Part shown: piece by piece, positions 43,908 through 53,077 of the stretch
Numbering within the stretch: position 1 is the first letter of the stretch
Layout: each line of letters opens with the position of its first letter
Assembly: GCA_903862415.1 (NCBI GenBank)
Contig: CAIOYD010000025.1
Location: 62,001-126,000, forward strand
DNA from: an uncultured Oxalobacteraceae bacterium
GTDB taxonomy: Bacteria; Pseudomonadota; Gammaproteobacteria; Burkholderiales; Burkholderiaceae_D
Direction: 5' to 3'
Length of the DNA: 64,000 nucleotides
Program-made: the position numbers and the translations under genes
The notes under the pieces: model-generated
Told to the model about the DNA's origin: nothing
The model's database searches: none
What the model saw: only the letters and a program-made list of their open reading frames with translations

Positions 43908-45020
43908 TTAAAGACCCGTTTTGAACTGGGTAAACGTGCGCGCTTCAATCTTGCGTACCAGTGCGGTAACCGGCTCTGGCGGCGTCATGCGCTTTTTATC
44001 TTCATCAGTTAAAAACACGGTTTTATTCTCCACCACATCTTTGCGCACATATTTCAGGCTGTTAATGTTCGGATTGGCATAAAACACTTTATTCGTCAGG
44101 CTGGCGTGCACTTCCGGACGCATGATGTAATTCATCCAGATCAGGGCATTTTCCGGATGTGGCGCATCTACCGGTATGGCCATGGAATCAAAAAATAAGA
44201 TGGCGGAAGTAATCGGAATTAAGGCTTGAATGTCATTGCCATTTTTTGCCTGTATGGCACGCTGACGGGCAATATTGATATCTCCCGACCAACCCATGAC
44301 CGCACACAGAGAACCATTAGCCAGATCATTGATATAACTCGATGAACTGAACACCCGCACATACGGACGAATTTTTTGCAGCATCACCAGCGCTTCTTTA
44401 AAATCGGCCGGATTTTTCGAATAGGCATTTTTACCGATATACAGCAAAGCAGCCGGCAACACTTCATTGCCAGAATCCATAAATGAAATGCCACAGGAAT
44501 TGAGTTTGGCAGCATATTTAGGATCGAACAGTAAATCCCAGACATTTTTTGGCATCGGCATATCGCCCAGCGCTGCCTTGACTTTTTTGACGTTGATACC
44601 GACCGTGGTATAGCCCCACAACCAGTTCACCAGATGATCATTATTGGGATCAAGCTTGCTCAGTGCCGCCTGCATGATCGGATCCATATTGACCAGATTG
44701 GGCAATTTGCTTTTATCCAGTTTCTTAAACAGTCCACCCTGAATCTGCAATTGCGAAAAGGTATCTGACGGCACCACGATGTCATAGCCGGTTTTGCGCG
44801 CTACCAGCTTGGCGTGCAGAATTTCATTGGTATCAAAGACGTCATAACGTACTTTGATGCCGGTTTCTTTTTCAAAATTCTTGACGGTATCGTCGCCGAT
44901 GTAATCGGACCAGTTGTACACATTGAGGACTTTTTCTTCCTGCGCGTGCGCACCACCGAGTAACCCGGTCATTCCCAGCAACAGCGCCAGCACTCTGGCC
45001 GAAACTTTTCTTGTATTCAC
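43908..45020 (-). CDS. potF: Putrescine-binding periplasmic protein PotF
   Basis: Periplasmic substrate-binding protein of PotFGHI. A signal peptide (VSARVLALLLGMTGLLGGAHAQ) is followed by the family start VLNVYNWSDYIGDDTVKNFE. Aromatic and acidic residues for the diamine are expected in the NWSDY and later WSGDI segments, both seen. I chose the GTG at 45020, which has GGAG six bases upstream; ATG codons at 45032, 45041 and 45053 are in frame but lack a ribosome site. First gene of the long minus-strand operon. Confidence 0.88.
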   Translation of the reverse strand: MNTRKVSARVLALLLGMTGLLGGAHAQEEKVLNVYNWSDYIGDDTVKNFEKETGIKVRYDVFDTNEILHAKLVARKTGYDIVVPSDTFSQLQIQGGLFKKLDKSKLPNLVNMDPIMQAALSKLDPNNDHLVNWLWGYTTVGINVKKVKAALGDMPMPKNVWDLLFDPKYAAKLNSCGISFMDSGNEVLPAALLYIGKNAYSKNPADFKEALVMLQKIRPYVRVFSSSSYINDLANGSLCAVMGWSGDINIARQRAIQAKNGNDIQALIPITSAILFFDSMAIPVDAPHPENALIWMNYIMRPEVHASLTNKVFYANPNINSLKYVRKDVVENKTVFLTDEDKKRMTPPEPVTALVRKIEARTFTQFKTGL

Positions 45021-45053
45021 ACTTGTCTCCATTCGAAGCATTATTAAAATCAA

Positions 45054-45539
45054 TTACCAGCAATTTATGTGCCTGAGGTTCTGCCCGGCAGAGCGCGATT
45101 GATTTACGTTAATTTTGCTTCATTATTTAGGTGAGAGCCGGTTAAACTTGCTCGTCTTCAAACCAATAACTAGTTTTATCATCTGAACTGGCCTGGAAAG
45201 TTCGCCATGGGAGCGGGCTATCCTGAATTGTTCCGAGTTGTCCTGTTTTTCCAGGCAACTTTCTATGCTGAAATGTTTAAAAGCGATTCTAAGCGGCACA
45301 CTTGCTCCCATGAATGATTAATTCTGAATGTTCAGTTAACGAATTAGGAAACCAACTCCACACCCCTTAAATAACATGACTACTCTGACTACAAAACGGC
45401 GGCAACGGTGAGGACTGGGAACCATTCAACAACACCCTTCTTGAAGGACTATCGCAAACTATCTGAGTTGATTTTTTGCCTCTCAGCTATAACAATGCTA
45501 ATGTTAGTCTGTTAGCAACCTATTACCTTCAGAAGACGT
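45054..45539. other. Intergenic region between divergent potF and the amidotransferase operon
   Basis: About 490 bp without a credible gene. It must hold divergent promoters for the pot-puu run and the operon starting at 45540. A GGGAGC/GCTCCC-type inverted pair is widely spaced (about 45209 and 45304) and is probably incidental. No strong operator, sigma-54 site or riboswitch was recognised. Confidence 0.5.
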
Positions 45540-46316
45540 ATGTGCCAGCTACTTGGAATGAATTGCAACACCCCTACGGACATTGTGTTTAGTTTCACGG
45601 GCTTTGCCCTGCGCGGCGGGCTCACCGATGAACATGTCGACGGCTGGGGAATTGCCTTTTTTGAGGGCGCAGGCGTGCGTCATCTGGTGGATTATCAGGC
45701 GGCCGTCCATTCGCCGCTGGCAGAATTGATCAAAACCCACCCGATCAAGTCGAAAAACGTCATCGCCCACATCCGCAAAGCCACTCAGGGAAAAATTGCG
45801 CTGGAAAACTGCCATCCGTTTGTGCGCGAATGCTGGGGAATTAACTGGGTTTTTGCGCACATTGGCAACTTAAACGACTTTATACCAGAACTTAACGGCA
45901 ATTACCTACCGATTGGCAACACCGACAGCGAGCGTGCCTTCTGCTACATCCTGCAGGAGTTGCGGCTGCGCTTTGGCGTCGTGGCGCCGACCCAGTCTGA
46001 ACTGACCCGCGCCCTGCAACAACTCTGTGGTGAAATTGCCCGCTTTGGCACCTTCAACATCATGCTCTCGAACGGTTCCGCCCTGTTTGTCCATTGCTCC
46101 ACCGAGTTGCACTATCTGGTGCGGCAGTTCCCCTTCAATACGGCACAACTCTCCGATCAGGACGTGAGCATCGATTTTGCCGACGTGACCACACCCCAGG
46201 ACAGAGTTGCCGTCATCGCCACCCAACCCCTGACCACGAATGAAACCTGGCATGCCATGCACGCGGGCGAGTTTATGGTATTTGTTGATGGAGCGGCGCT
46301 TAACCACACCTCATGA
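45540..46316 (+). CDS. Class II glutamine amidotransferase, YafJ-like
   Basis: A 258-aa N-terminal nucleophile-type amidotransferase domain standing alone. After Met removal the catalytic Cys2 (MCQLLGMN) is exposed. GGLTDEHVDGWGIAFF, NVIAHIRKATQGKIALENCH and WVFAHIGNLN are the family motifs of the glutamine site. There is no synthetase or acceptor domain. It overlaps the following permease gene by 4 nt (ATGA), so it belongs to the lipid-transport operon. What it delivers ammonia to, if anything, is not known. Confidence 0.88.
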   Translation: MCQLLGMNCNTPTDIVFSFTGFALRGGLTDEHVDGWGIAFFEGAGVRHLVDYQAAVHSPLAELIKTHPIKSKNVIAHIRKATQGKIALENCHPFVRECWGINWVFAHIGNLNDFIPELNGNYLPIGNTDSERAFCYILQELRLRFGVVAPTQSELTRALQQLCGEIARFGTFNIMLSNGSALFVHCSTELHYLVRQFPFNTAQLSDQDVSIDFADVTTPQDRVAVIATQPLTTNETWHAMHAGEFMVFVDGAALNHTS

Positions 46317-47449
46317 ACAAACCGCAACCACCGCAACTTCTTTCCCAGGACAACCATACCGTCGCGGTATCGGGTTGCTGGCAGGTACATGCGTTTGTGG
46401 AAGGTCAGATCATGCATCAGATCGAAGAGCAACTGCTGGCTTTTTCCACTCTCGACGCCAAACCTCGTGCGCGACTGCGCTGGGATTTAAGCAGCGTCAG
46501 CGCCCTCGATCACATAGGCGCCCAACTGCTGTGGAATTGCTGGGGCAAAAGCCGGCCGGCACAACTGCAGTTACTGCCAACCCAGGAAGCATTTTTCAAC
46601 CGGCTGGAATTGGCCAAGCAGTTAACAATACCCAAACCACCCAAAGCGCGCCTGACCCAGATCATGTTGCTCGGCACCGTGATGCTGGATTTTCTGGCCC
46701 ATCTGCTGGCGTTTGCCAAACTGCTCGGGCAAGTCATGCTCGATCTGCTGTATGTCATACGTCGACCGAGTCGCATGCCCTGGAAAGAAATTTCCGCCAA
46801 TGTGTTCAATATGGGTTTCCGCGCCTTGGGCATCACAGCACTGGTCGGAATTTTAATCGGCGTAGTGCTGTCGTATCTGTCAGCCCAGCAATTACGCACC
46901 TTTGGCGGCGACATTTATATCGTCAATATTCTGGGCATGAGCGTGATCCGCGAACTCGGTCCGATGCTCGCCGCCATCCTGGTGGCCGGTCGGTCGGGTT
47001 CGGCTATCACAGCCCAGCTCGGCGTGATGCGGGTCACCGAAGAACTCGATGCCATGCTGGTCATGGGCATTCCGCATGGCCTGCGGCTGATCTTCCCGAA
47101 AGTGGTTGCCCTGGCGATTGCCATGCCGCTGATCGTGGTCTGGACCGATGCCATGGCGCTGATCGGCGGAATGATTTCAGCCAACCTGATACTCGGCATG
47201 TCGCCGCATTTCTTCATTCAAAAGCTGCCTGACGTGGTGTCACTGCCCAACTACTACATCGGGCTGGGCAAAGGCGTCACCTTTGGCGCTGCCATTGCAC
47301 TCGTGGCCTGTCATTTTGGTTTGCAAATCAAACCGAATACCGAAAGTCTGGGACAGGGCACCACCACTTCGGTGGTCAGCGCCATCACCATCGTGATCTT
47401 GCTTGATGCTCTGTACGCCATCATGTTCAGCAAAGTGGGGTATTTTTAA
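46313..47449 (+). CDS. MlaE-family lipid ABC transporter permease with N-terminal STAS-like domain
   Basis: Inner-membrane permease, 378 aa. The first about 110 residues are soluble and resemble a STAS domain (RWDLSSVSALDHIGAQLLW). From about residue 120 the MlaE domain follows with 5-6 membrane segments, and the characteristic IRELGPMLAAILVAGRSGSAITAQLG motif region (quoted in part) and EELDAMLVMGI. Together with the ATPase, MCE and lipoprotein genes it forms a phospholipid transport system between inner and outer membrane. Confidence 0.88.
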   Translation: MNKPQPPQLLSQDNHTVAVSGCWQVHAFVEGQIMHQIEEQLLAFSTLDAKPRARLRWDLSSVSALDHIGAQLLWNCWGKSRPAQLQLLPTQEAFFNRLELAKQLTIPKPPKARLTQIMLLGTVMLDFLAHLLAFAKLLGQVMLDLLYVIRRPSRMPWKEISANVFNMGFRALGITALVGILIGVVLSYLSAQQLRTFGGDIYIVNILGMSVIRELGPMLAAILVAGRSGSAITAQLGVMRVTEELDAMLVMGIPHGLRLIFPKVVALAIAMPLIVVWTDAMALIGGMISANLILGMSPHFFIQKLPDVVSLPNYYIGLGKGVTFGAAIALVACHFGLQIKPNTESLGQGTTTSVVSAITIVILLDALYAIMFSKVGYF

Positions 47450-48252
47450 TGGAAAACTCCCGCTCCGACGTCATTATTCATGTGCAGCATTTGCGTACCC
47501 AGTTTAGCCGCACCGTCATTCACAACAACCTCAATCTGGATATCTACCGGGGTGAAATTTTATCCATCGTCGGTGGCTCGGGCACCGGCAAAACCGTGCT
47601 GCTGCGCCAGATGCTCAGACTCGAACAACCCAGACAGGGCAGCGTCACCATTTTTGATGTCGACCTCAACCATGCCAGCCAGAAGCAGATAGCGTACTTC
47701 CGCAGCCGCTCCGGCATGCTGTTTCAGCATGGTGCGCTGTATTCGGCTCTGTCGGTGTTTGACAATGTGGCCCAGCCACTGCGCGAACTTTCCATCCTGC
47801 CAGAATCCCTGATCAGCGATGCGGTATATCTGAAACTTGACATGGCCGGCATCGGCCCCGAACATGCGCAAAAAATGCCGTCGTCGCTCTCCGGCGGCAT
47901 GGTCAAACGGGTGGCGCTCGCCCGCGCCCTGGCACTGGAGCCGGAGATTTTGTTTCTTGATGAACCCACCTCGGGACTGGACCCGGATTCGTCCGAATCG
48001 TTTGTCAGTTTAATCAAGTCGCTGCATAAAGAATTAGGCTTTACCGTCGTTATGGTGACCCACGATCTCGACACGTTGTTTGCCCTGTCGTCGCGCATTG
48101 CCGTGATTGCCGACAAACACATTATTGCTATCGGCACCACCAGCGAAGTCATACAACATCATCACCCGTTTATTCAGGAATTTTTCCTCGGCTCCCGTGG
48201 TCTGCGTGCTCTGGCAGCCATAGACCCGGTTGCAACCTCAGCCTCAACATAA
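47449..48252 (+). CDS. MlaF-like ABC transporter ATPase
   Basis: A 267-aa ATPase with Walker A GGSGTGKTVLL, signature SLSGGMVKRVALARALA, Walker B ILFLDEPTSGLD and switch His in VMVTHDLD. The GMVKR signature is typical of MlaF-type ATPases. Start and stop of the permease overlap (TAATG). The C-terminal helix after about residue 240 fits the MlaF-type extension. Confidence 0.9.
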   Translation: MENSRSDVIIHVQHLRTQFSRTVIHNNLNLDIYRGEILSIVGGSGTGKTVLLRQMLRLEQPRQGSVTIFDVDLNHASQKQIAYFRSRSGMLFQHGALYSALSVFDNVAQPLRELSILPESLISDAVYLKLDMAGIGPEHAQKMPSSLSGGMVKRVALARALALEPEILFLDEPTSGLDPDSSESFVSLIKSLHKELGFTVVMVTHDLDTLFALSSRIAVIADKHIIAIGTTSEVIQHHHPFIQEFFLGSRGLRALAAIDPVATSAST

Positions 48253-48262
48253 AGTTATCGAT

Positions 48263-49201
48263 ATGGAAAACAGATCACATGCACTCTGGGCCGGCTTTTT
48301 TACCATTGCCATGCTATGCGCGACCATCTTCGCCGGCATGTGGTTTAATCGTGACAAAACTGTGCGTGACAATTACCAGATCATCACCAACTCGGCCATA
48401 ACCGGTTTAAATCCGCAGGCCGCCGTACGTTACCGCGGGCTCACTGTCGGCCGGGTCGACAACATTGATTTCGATCCCGCCGTAGCCGGACAAATTCTCA
48501 TCAACGTCAGTGTTGACCAGGATACCCCGATCACCCAGTCTACCTTTGCCACCCTGGGTTATCAGGGCATAACCGGCATCGCTTATATCGACCTCGACGA
48601 CGACGCCAGCAATCCACAACGCTTCAATCTGGCCGACAACAAAATCCCGCGTATTCCGCTGCATCCCGGACTGATAGAAAAACTCACGCGCAGCAGCACC
48701 GTGGTGCTGGCGAATGCCGAAAAAGTCACCGCCGAAATGGCGATCCTGTTTTCTCCGGAAAACCGCAAAACCATACTCGACGCCTTCAGCGACACGTCGG
48801 CAGCCACGAGCCGCTGGCGCAAACTCGGCGACGAGCTGCAACCGACAGCCAAACTCTTGCCCGACATGGTCACCCAGGCGCGTCAGACCATGGCATCCAT
48901 CGGCGAACTGTCACGCAGCGCCACTGAGCTCAGCAACCATTTAACCGGCCTGAGCACCCAACTTCAAGACCCCAACGGCGGCTTCAACCACGCGCTCACG
49001 ACACTGGGTGATTTGACTCAACACATACAATTGGATACGCTGCCAGAAATCACCACCTTAACTGGCGACACCAGCAATTCGATGCGCATGTTAAATCAAA
49101 CCCTGCAGGAATTAAAAGAACATCCGCAAAGTCTGGTATTTGGCAAGCAGTTACCGGCACCCGGCCCTGGTGAAGCAGGTTTTGAAGCACCTAAAAAATA
49201 A
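48263..49201 (+). CDS. MlaD-type MCE-domain protein
   Basis: A 312-aa protein with one N-terminal membrane anchor (HALWAGFFTIAMLCATIFAG) and one MCE domain (about residues 38-120: AVRYRGLTVGRVDNIDFDP and GITGIAYIDLDDD), then a long helical, coiled-coil-like tail (about 150-295). It is expected to form a hexameric ring bridging the periplasm to carry lipids. The tail makes it longer than E. coli MlaD. I chose the ATG at 48263; an in-frame TTG at 48230 overlaps the ATPase gene. Confidence 0.85.
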   Translation: MENRSHALWAGFFTIAMLCATIFAGMWFNRDKTVRDNYQIITNSAITGLNPQAAVRYRGLTVGRVDNIDFDPAVAGQILINVSVDQDTPITQSTFATLGYQGITGIAYIDLDDDASNPQRFNLADNKIPRIPLHPGLIEKLTRSSTVVLANAEKVTAEMAILFSPENRKTILDAFSDTSAATSRWRKLGDELQPTAKLLPDMVTQARQTMASIGELSRSATELSNHLTGLSTQLQDPNGGFNHALTTLGDLTQHIQLDTLPEITTLTGDTSNSMRMLNQTLQELKEHPQSLVFGKQLPAPGPGEAGFEAPKK

Positions 49202-49208
49202 GGATACG

Positions 49209-49808
49209 ATGAAAGCGCAACTTTTCCTTCACCTGCTCACAGGCACATTGCTGTGCGGCATACTGTGTGCCTGCAACACCGCCCCAGTGGGTGTGACCCG
49301 CTATGATTTTGGCGCAGCCGTTGCAGCACATCCGGCAGCCGCCTGCAAACTGCCACCACTCTATATTGCCGACATCATCAGCTCCGCTGCACTGGACAAT
49401 GATTTCATTCAATACCGGCTGCTGTACACCAACGACCAGCAGGCGCGCATGTATGCCAGCCATCGCTGGAGCATGCCACCGGCACAGTTACTCGGGCAGC
49501 GCCTCAAATCTCAGCTCGCCGATCAACATGTCCTGCTGCTCGATGCCGGCATGAGCAATCCCGACGGTGTGCAGCTACATCTGGATCTGGACGATTTTGG
49601 CCACTATTTCAGCGATCCGCAGCACAGCTACTTTCAGGTCAAACTGCGCGCCTCGCTGCTGCGCTCACACAAGCTGATTGCTCAGACTACCTTCAGTGAG
49701 CAAGCCAGTGCCACCGGTGCCGATGCTCCCGCCGGAGTTCAAGCCATGCGCACCGCCAGTGATACCCTCATTGCCGCAATGACAGCCTGGTTATGCCAAC
49801 AACAGTAA
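49209..49808 (+). CDS. ABC-type transport auxiliary lipoprotein (PqiC-like)
   Basis: A 199-aa lipoprotein of the ABC-transport auxiliary family that accompanies MCE systems. A signal peptide ends in a lipobox-like CGILCAC with Cys at about residue 22. The following domain contains IQYRLLYTNDQQARMYASHRW, the usual pattern in PqiC-type proteins. It probably docks the MCE ring at the outer membrane. The ATG at 49209 has AAGGA upstream; the frame is open upstream into the previous gene without a better start. Confidence 0.82.
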   Translation: MKAQLFLHLLTGTLLCGILCACNTAPVGVTRYDFGAAVAAHPAAACKLPPLYIADIISSAALDNDFIQYRLLYTNDQQARMYASHRWSMPPAQLLGQRLKSQLADQHVLLLDAGMSNPDGVQLHLDLDDFGHYFSDPQHSYFQVKLRASLLRSHKLIAQTTFSEQASATGADAPAGVQAMRTASDTLIAAMTAWLCQQQ

Positions 49809-50917
49809 GTCCCCTGCCGCGCCATGGTTCCCCACTGGTGCGCGTGGGCTTGCTGGCGTATGCCTTTTTAATTATCTATGCCAGCCTGTACCCGTTTACC
49901 GGCTGGCGCTCACTGGGCATTTCGCCGCTGGCTTATCTGGGCGATCCGCTGCCGCATTACTGGACCCTGTTTGACGTCAGCATCGATATCGTCGGATATA
50001 TTCCATTTGGTTTTTTGCTGGTGTTGGCTGGTTATCCGTGGCTCTCACGCCGGTGGTCGGCCTTACTGGCCCTGTTGCTGAGCGCCCTCATGACCGGATC
50101 TATGGAAGCCACCCAGACTTTTTTGCCTTCAAGGGTGGCGTCCAAGCTGGATTTTGTCACCAACTTTCTGGGCGCGGCAATCGGCATTGCACTGGGTTGT
50201 CTGCTGACCCGCTGGTTGCTGGAAAAAGATTCGATGAAACAAATCCGGCTACGCTGGCTGGTACCCGATATCAGCTCCGGCCTGTTGCTGGTGTTGCTGT
50301 GGCCGCTGGCACAAATTTATCCGCAATCGTATATGTTTGGCCTGGGTCAGATCGTACCGGCCTTAACGCGCTGGCTCAATCTCTATCTCGGCATAGACCT
50401 CGATCTGGGTGAACTACTGCGTCAGGGCTTTGAGCTCAGCATTGAACAATACTGGCTCGCCGAAACCCTCATCAGCTGTTTTGGTTTAATCAGTGCGGTG
50501 CTGATTTTTTTAAGTTTACTACGTCCCAACGCACCCAAAGCACGTCTGATGAGTCTGCTCATCGTGCTCAGCCTGTGTATGAAAACCCTGGCCACAGCAC
50601 TGTTCTTCAAACCAGAAAATGCTTTTTCCTGGATGACTCCGGGAGCGCAGGCCGGTTTAGTCATCGGCTGCCTGATGCTCTATGGCCTCAGTTATGCCAC
50701 CGCCCGCGCCCAGCGTCATCTGGCGCTGTTCATGCTGCCACTGAGCTTGCTTATCATTAACTTCATCCCTGGCAATCCCTACTTTAACGACATGCTGTCG
50801 ACCTGGGTACAGGGGAAATTTTTAAACTTTAACGGCGCAGCGCAATTTTTATCGCTATGCTGGCCGTGGATGGCAATCTGGTTTTTGCTGCACCATCAGC
50901 CAGCCCGCAGCGATTAA
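49793..50917 (+). CDS. VanZ-like membrane protein
   Basis: A 374-aa multi-pass inner-membrane protein. The first about 150 residues carry the VanZ-like domain: LYPFTGW, FDVSIDIVGYIPFGFLLVL and ETFLPSR-type motif (ATQTFLPSRVASKLDFVTNFLG). About eight or nine further hydrophobic segments follow. VanZ relatives affect teicoplanin resistance in Gram-positives, but their role in Proteobacteria is unknown. It overlaps the lipoprotein gene by 16 nt, so it is the last gene of the operon and may act in envelope lipid handling. Confidence 0.8.
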   Translation: MPTTVSPLPRHGSPLVRVGLLAYAFLIIYASLYPFTGWRSLGISPLAYLGDPLPHYWTLFDVSIDIVGYIPFGFLLVLAGYPWLSRRWSALLALLLSALMTGSMEATQTFLPSRVASKLDFVTNFLGAAIGIALGCLLTRWLLEKDSMKQIRLRWLVPDISSGLLLVLLWPLAQIYPQSYMFGLGQIVPALTRWLNLYLGIDLDLGELLRQGFELSIEQYWLAETLISCFGLISAVLIFLSLLRPNAPKARLMSLLIVLSLCMKTLATALFFKPENAFSWMTPGAQAGLVIGCLMLYGLSYATARAQRHLALFMLPLSLLIINFIPGNPYFNDMLSTWVQGKFLNFNGAAQFLSLCWPWMAIWFLLHHQPARSD

Positions 50918-50947
50918 TACATCTACTACGTCATTTCCGCGCAGCAT

Positions 50948-51035
50948 GTAGGGTGTATTAGCGCAGCATAATACACCATGGCGGTAGATTTACGGTTAAT
51001 GGTGTATTACGCCCAAATGGGCTAATACACCCTAC
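50948..51035. repeat. Two-hairpin intergenic repeat, copy 4 (best preserved)
   Basis: An 88-bp element with perfect 15-bp terminal inverted repeats (GTAGGGTGTATTAGC at 50948-50962 and GCTAATACACCCTAC at 51021-51035). Each terminal arm also pairs with an inner arm (TAATACACCAT / ATGGTGTATTA), giving two hairpins separated by a short spacer. It overlaps the stop codon of the chemoreceptor gene (51032-51034) and separates the two convergent genes. Confidence 0.8.
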
Positions 51036-52624
51036 CCGCGCTCCCGATAATTTTTTTCCAATTTAAACACCGACAACGCCGCCATCAAGGTCGTGGCCTG
51101 CTGTTGCAAGCCCACCGTGGCCGCTGCAGCCTGCTCCACTAAGGCGGCATTTTGCTGGGTCACCTGATCCATCTGGGTGACTGCCTGATTGACCTGCCCT
51201 ATCCCTTCACTTTGTTCATGCGATGCCTGGGAAATTTCTCCCATGATCAGGGTGACCTGATTAACCGAAGCGATAATCTGATGCATGGTCGAACCGGCGC
51301 TGTTAGCCAGCAGGGTTCCGGCATCGACCTTATCGACCGAGGTATCAATGAGCTCTTTAATTTCGCGCGCTGCCGTGGCAGAACGCTGCGCCAGACTGCG
51401 CACTTCACTGGCAACCACTGCAAAGCCTCGTCCCTGCTCACCGGCACGCGCGGCTTCCACGGCCGCATTCAAAGCCAGAATATTAGTTTGAAAAGCAATC
51501 CCGTCGATGATGCCGATAATATCGACAATCTTGCGCGACGAATCATTGATTTCGCCGATGGTGGAAATCACCTTGGCAACAATATCACCACCGGCATGGG
51601 CCACCGAAGAAGCCTTGCTGGCCATCTCATTCGCATCCACAGCATGACGGGCATTGTTTTCCACCGTGGCCGCAAGTTGCTCCATGCTGGAGGCGGTTTC
51701 TTCGAGCGAGGCAGCCTGCGCTTCAGTGCGGCCCGATAAATCCGTATTGCCATCGGCAATGGAGCCGGTGGTTTTTTGCATCTGTTCAAAATTGTCGCGC
51801 ACATCTTTAATCACACTGTGCAGATTGATATTCAACTGCCGCAATGCGCGCAAAAAATGCCCCATATCATCGGTGCGATCGGTGCTGATTTTTCCCGTCA
51901 GATCGCCACCGGTCATGATTTGCGTCGCCATGAGAGCCTGATGCAGCGGATTGATGATGCCACTTTCCAGAAAGTGCCAGAGCCACAAGGTCAGCAGCAT
52001 CAGCACCCCGGCAACCAGACCCAACCACGGCGCCACGGCACCGCTCACACCGGCTGACAGCCAGGCTGCCAGTCCCAATCCTCCCGATCCGGTCAGCAGG
52101 CTGAGACAGGCCATGCGCACCCGCAGTCTGAGCGAGAGTTTTTTCAGTACATCCAGTTTGCCGCGCCAACCACCATAAGTCAGATTACCTTCACTCAAGG
52201 CGTAACCGCGCGGGTTACCGGCCTGAATTTCACGATACAGTGCCGCCGTTGCCGCCACTTGTTCCCGGGTCGGTTTAGTTCGCACCGACATATAACCCAC
52301 CGGCACACCATTTTCGATCACCGGAGTGACATTCGCCACCACCCAGTAAAAGCCACCATCCTTGCGGCGATTTTTAACCACTCCGTTCCAGACCGCACCG
52401 CTTTGAATAGTGGCCCACAAATCCCGAAAACCTTCGGCCGGCATATCCGGATGACGCAAAATATTGTGCGGCGCACCAAGCAATTCGTCCAGGCTGTAAC
52501 CACTGACTTCAACAAAATAAGGGTTGGCATAGCGAATCACGCCCTTAAGATCGGTAATTGATACTATCGAATGATGTTCGCTTAACTGCACTTCCACATC
52601 CGTGACCGGGGTATTGATGCGCAT
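51032..52624 (-). CDS. PAS-domain methyl-accepting chemotaxis protein, Aer-like
   Basis: A 530-aa chemoreceptor. Residues about 12-125 form a PAS domain with the Aer-like pattern [30 protein letters not shown] and [10 protein letters not shown], likely binding FAD and sensing redox or oxygen. Two close membrane segments (about 165-215) follow, then a HAMP-like region and the signalling tip [37 protein letters not shown] (quoted in part at its conserved core). No terminal NWETF-type pentapeptide is present. The stop codon lies within the repeat at 50948. Confidence 0.9.
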   Translation of the reverse strand: MRINTPVTDVEVQLSEHHSIVSITDLKGVIRYANPYFVEVSGYSLDELLGAPHNILRHPDMPAEGFRDLWATIQSGAVWNGVVKNRRKDGGFYWVVANVTPVIENGVPVGYMSVRTKPTREQVAATAALYREIQAGNPRGYALSEGNLTYGGWRGKLDVLKKLSLRLRVRMACLSLLTGSGGLGLAAWLSAGVSGAVAPWLGLVAGVLMLLTLWLWHFLESGIINPLHQALMATQIMTGGDLTGKISTDRTDDMGHFLRALRQLNINLHSVIKDVRDNFEQMQKTTGSIADGNTDLSGRTEAQAASLEETASSMEQLAATVENNARHAVDANEMASKASSVAHAGGDIVAKVISTIGEINDSSRKIVDIIGIIDGIAFQTNILALNAAVEAARAGEQGRGFAVVASEVRSLAQRSATAAREIKELIDTSVDKVDAGTLLANSAGSTMHQIIASVNQVTLIMGEISQASHEQSEGIGQVNQAVTQMDQVTQQNAALVEQAAAATVGLQQQATTLMAALSVFKLEKNYRERG

Positions 52625-52738
52625 AACTTGGCCTTCGCTCTGGGCTTAACCCTGTATTTAGAAGATTATGTTGCCCGCCGGCATGAAAAAGTGGCGGGCA
52701 GATGTAATAAATATAGGCAAGCCGAAACCTAAGTTCAA

Positions 52739-52800
52739 CCTGAAAACGATGATGGACCGTTTTCATACCGTAGGTCGTATTAGCTTTAGCGTAATACGCC
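52739..52800. repeat. Repeat pair: AACCTGAAAACG hairpin plus half-copy of the GTAGGGTGTATTA family
   Basis: 52739-52765 nearly repeats the stem-loop at 38052 (AACCTGAAAACG, then TGGACCGTTTT). 52770-52800 is a single hairpin of the dispersed family (GTAGGTCGTATTAGC with GCGTAATACGCC). They lie in the 452-bp gap 52625-53077. The rest of that gap holds no gene I can support; it should contain the promoters of the chemoreceptor and the 53078 gene. Confidence 0.55.
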
Positions 52801-53077
52801 AGATAGTGAAAGCACGTGTGTGATGGTTTGCTTCTCTACCCGGGAAATATCCCGTTCAGCGTTTCCCTTCCACAAAAATGTTTGATGGCGGTTAATTGAG
52901 CTTCATTTGTTCCACTTTCCCGGGAACTCTTTTGCGTGACAAATAACCTATACGCCACGGAGTTCATTATCTTCAGGACTTCACGCCGCACAACCCGATT
53001 TATTTTTCACCCAAGCTAACAGGCGTAATCCGACAAAACCATCAGCTCAAGCCTGTTACCAATAAAGGATTTATATT

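Noticed and set aside
45123-45311. 62-aa minus-strand frame in the potF upstream region
   Set aside because: No ribosome site, no conserved pattern and it would lie in the promoter region of the pot operon.
52860-53077. GGAAC and CCAC elements upstream of the 491-aa gene, considered as an HrpL-type promoter
   Set aside because: The distance between the two elements (about 26 bp) is far from the 15-17 bp of HrpL promoters.
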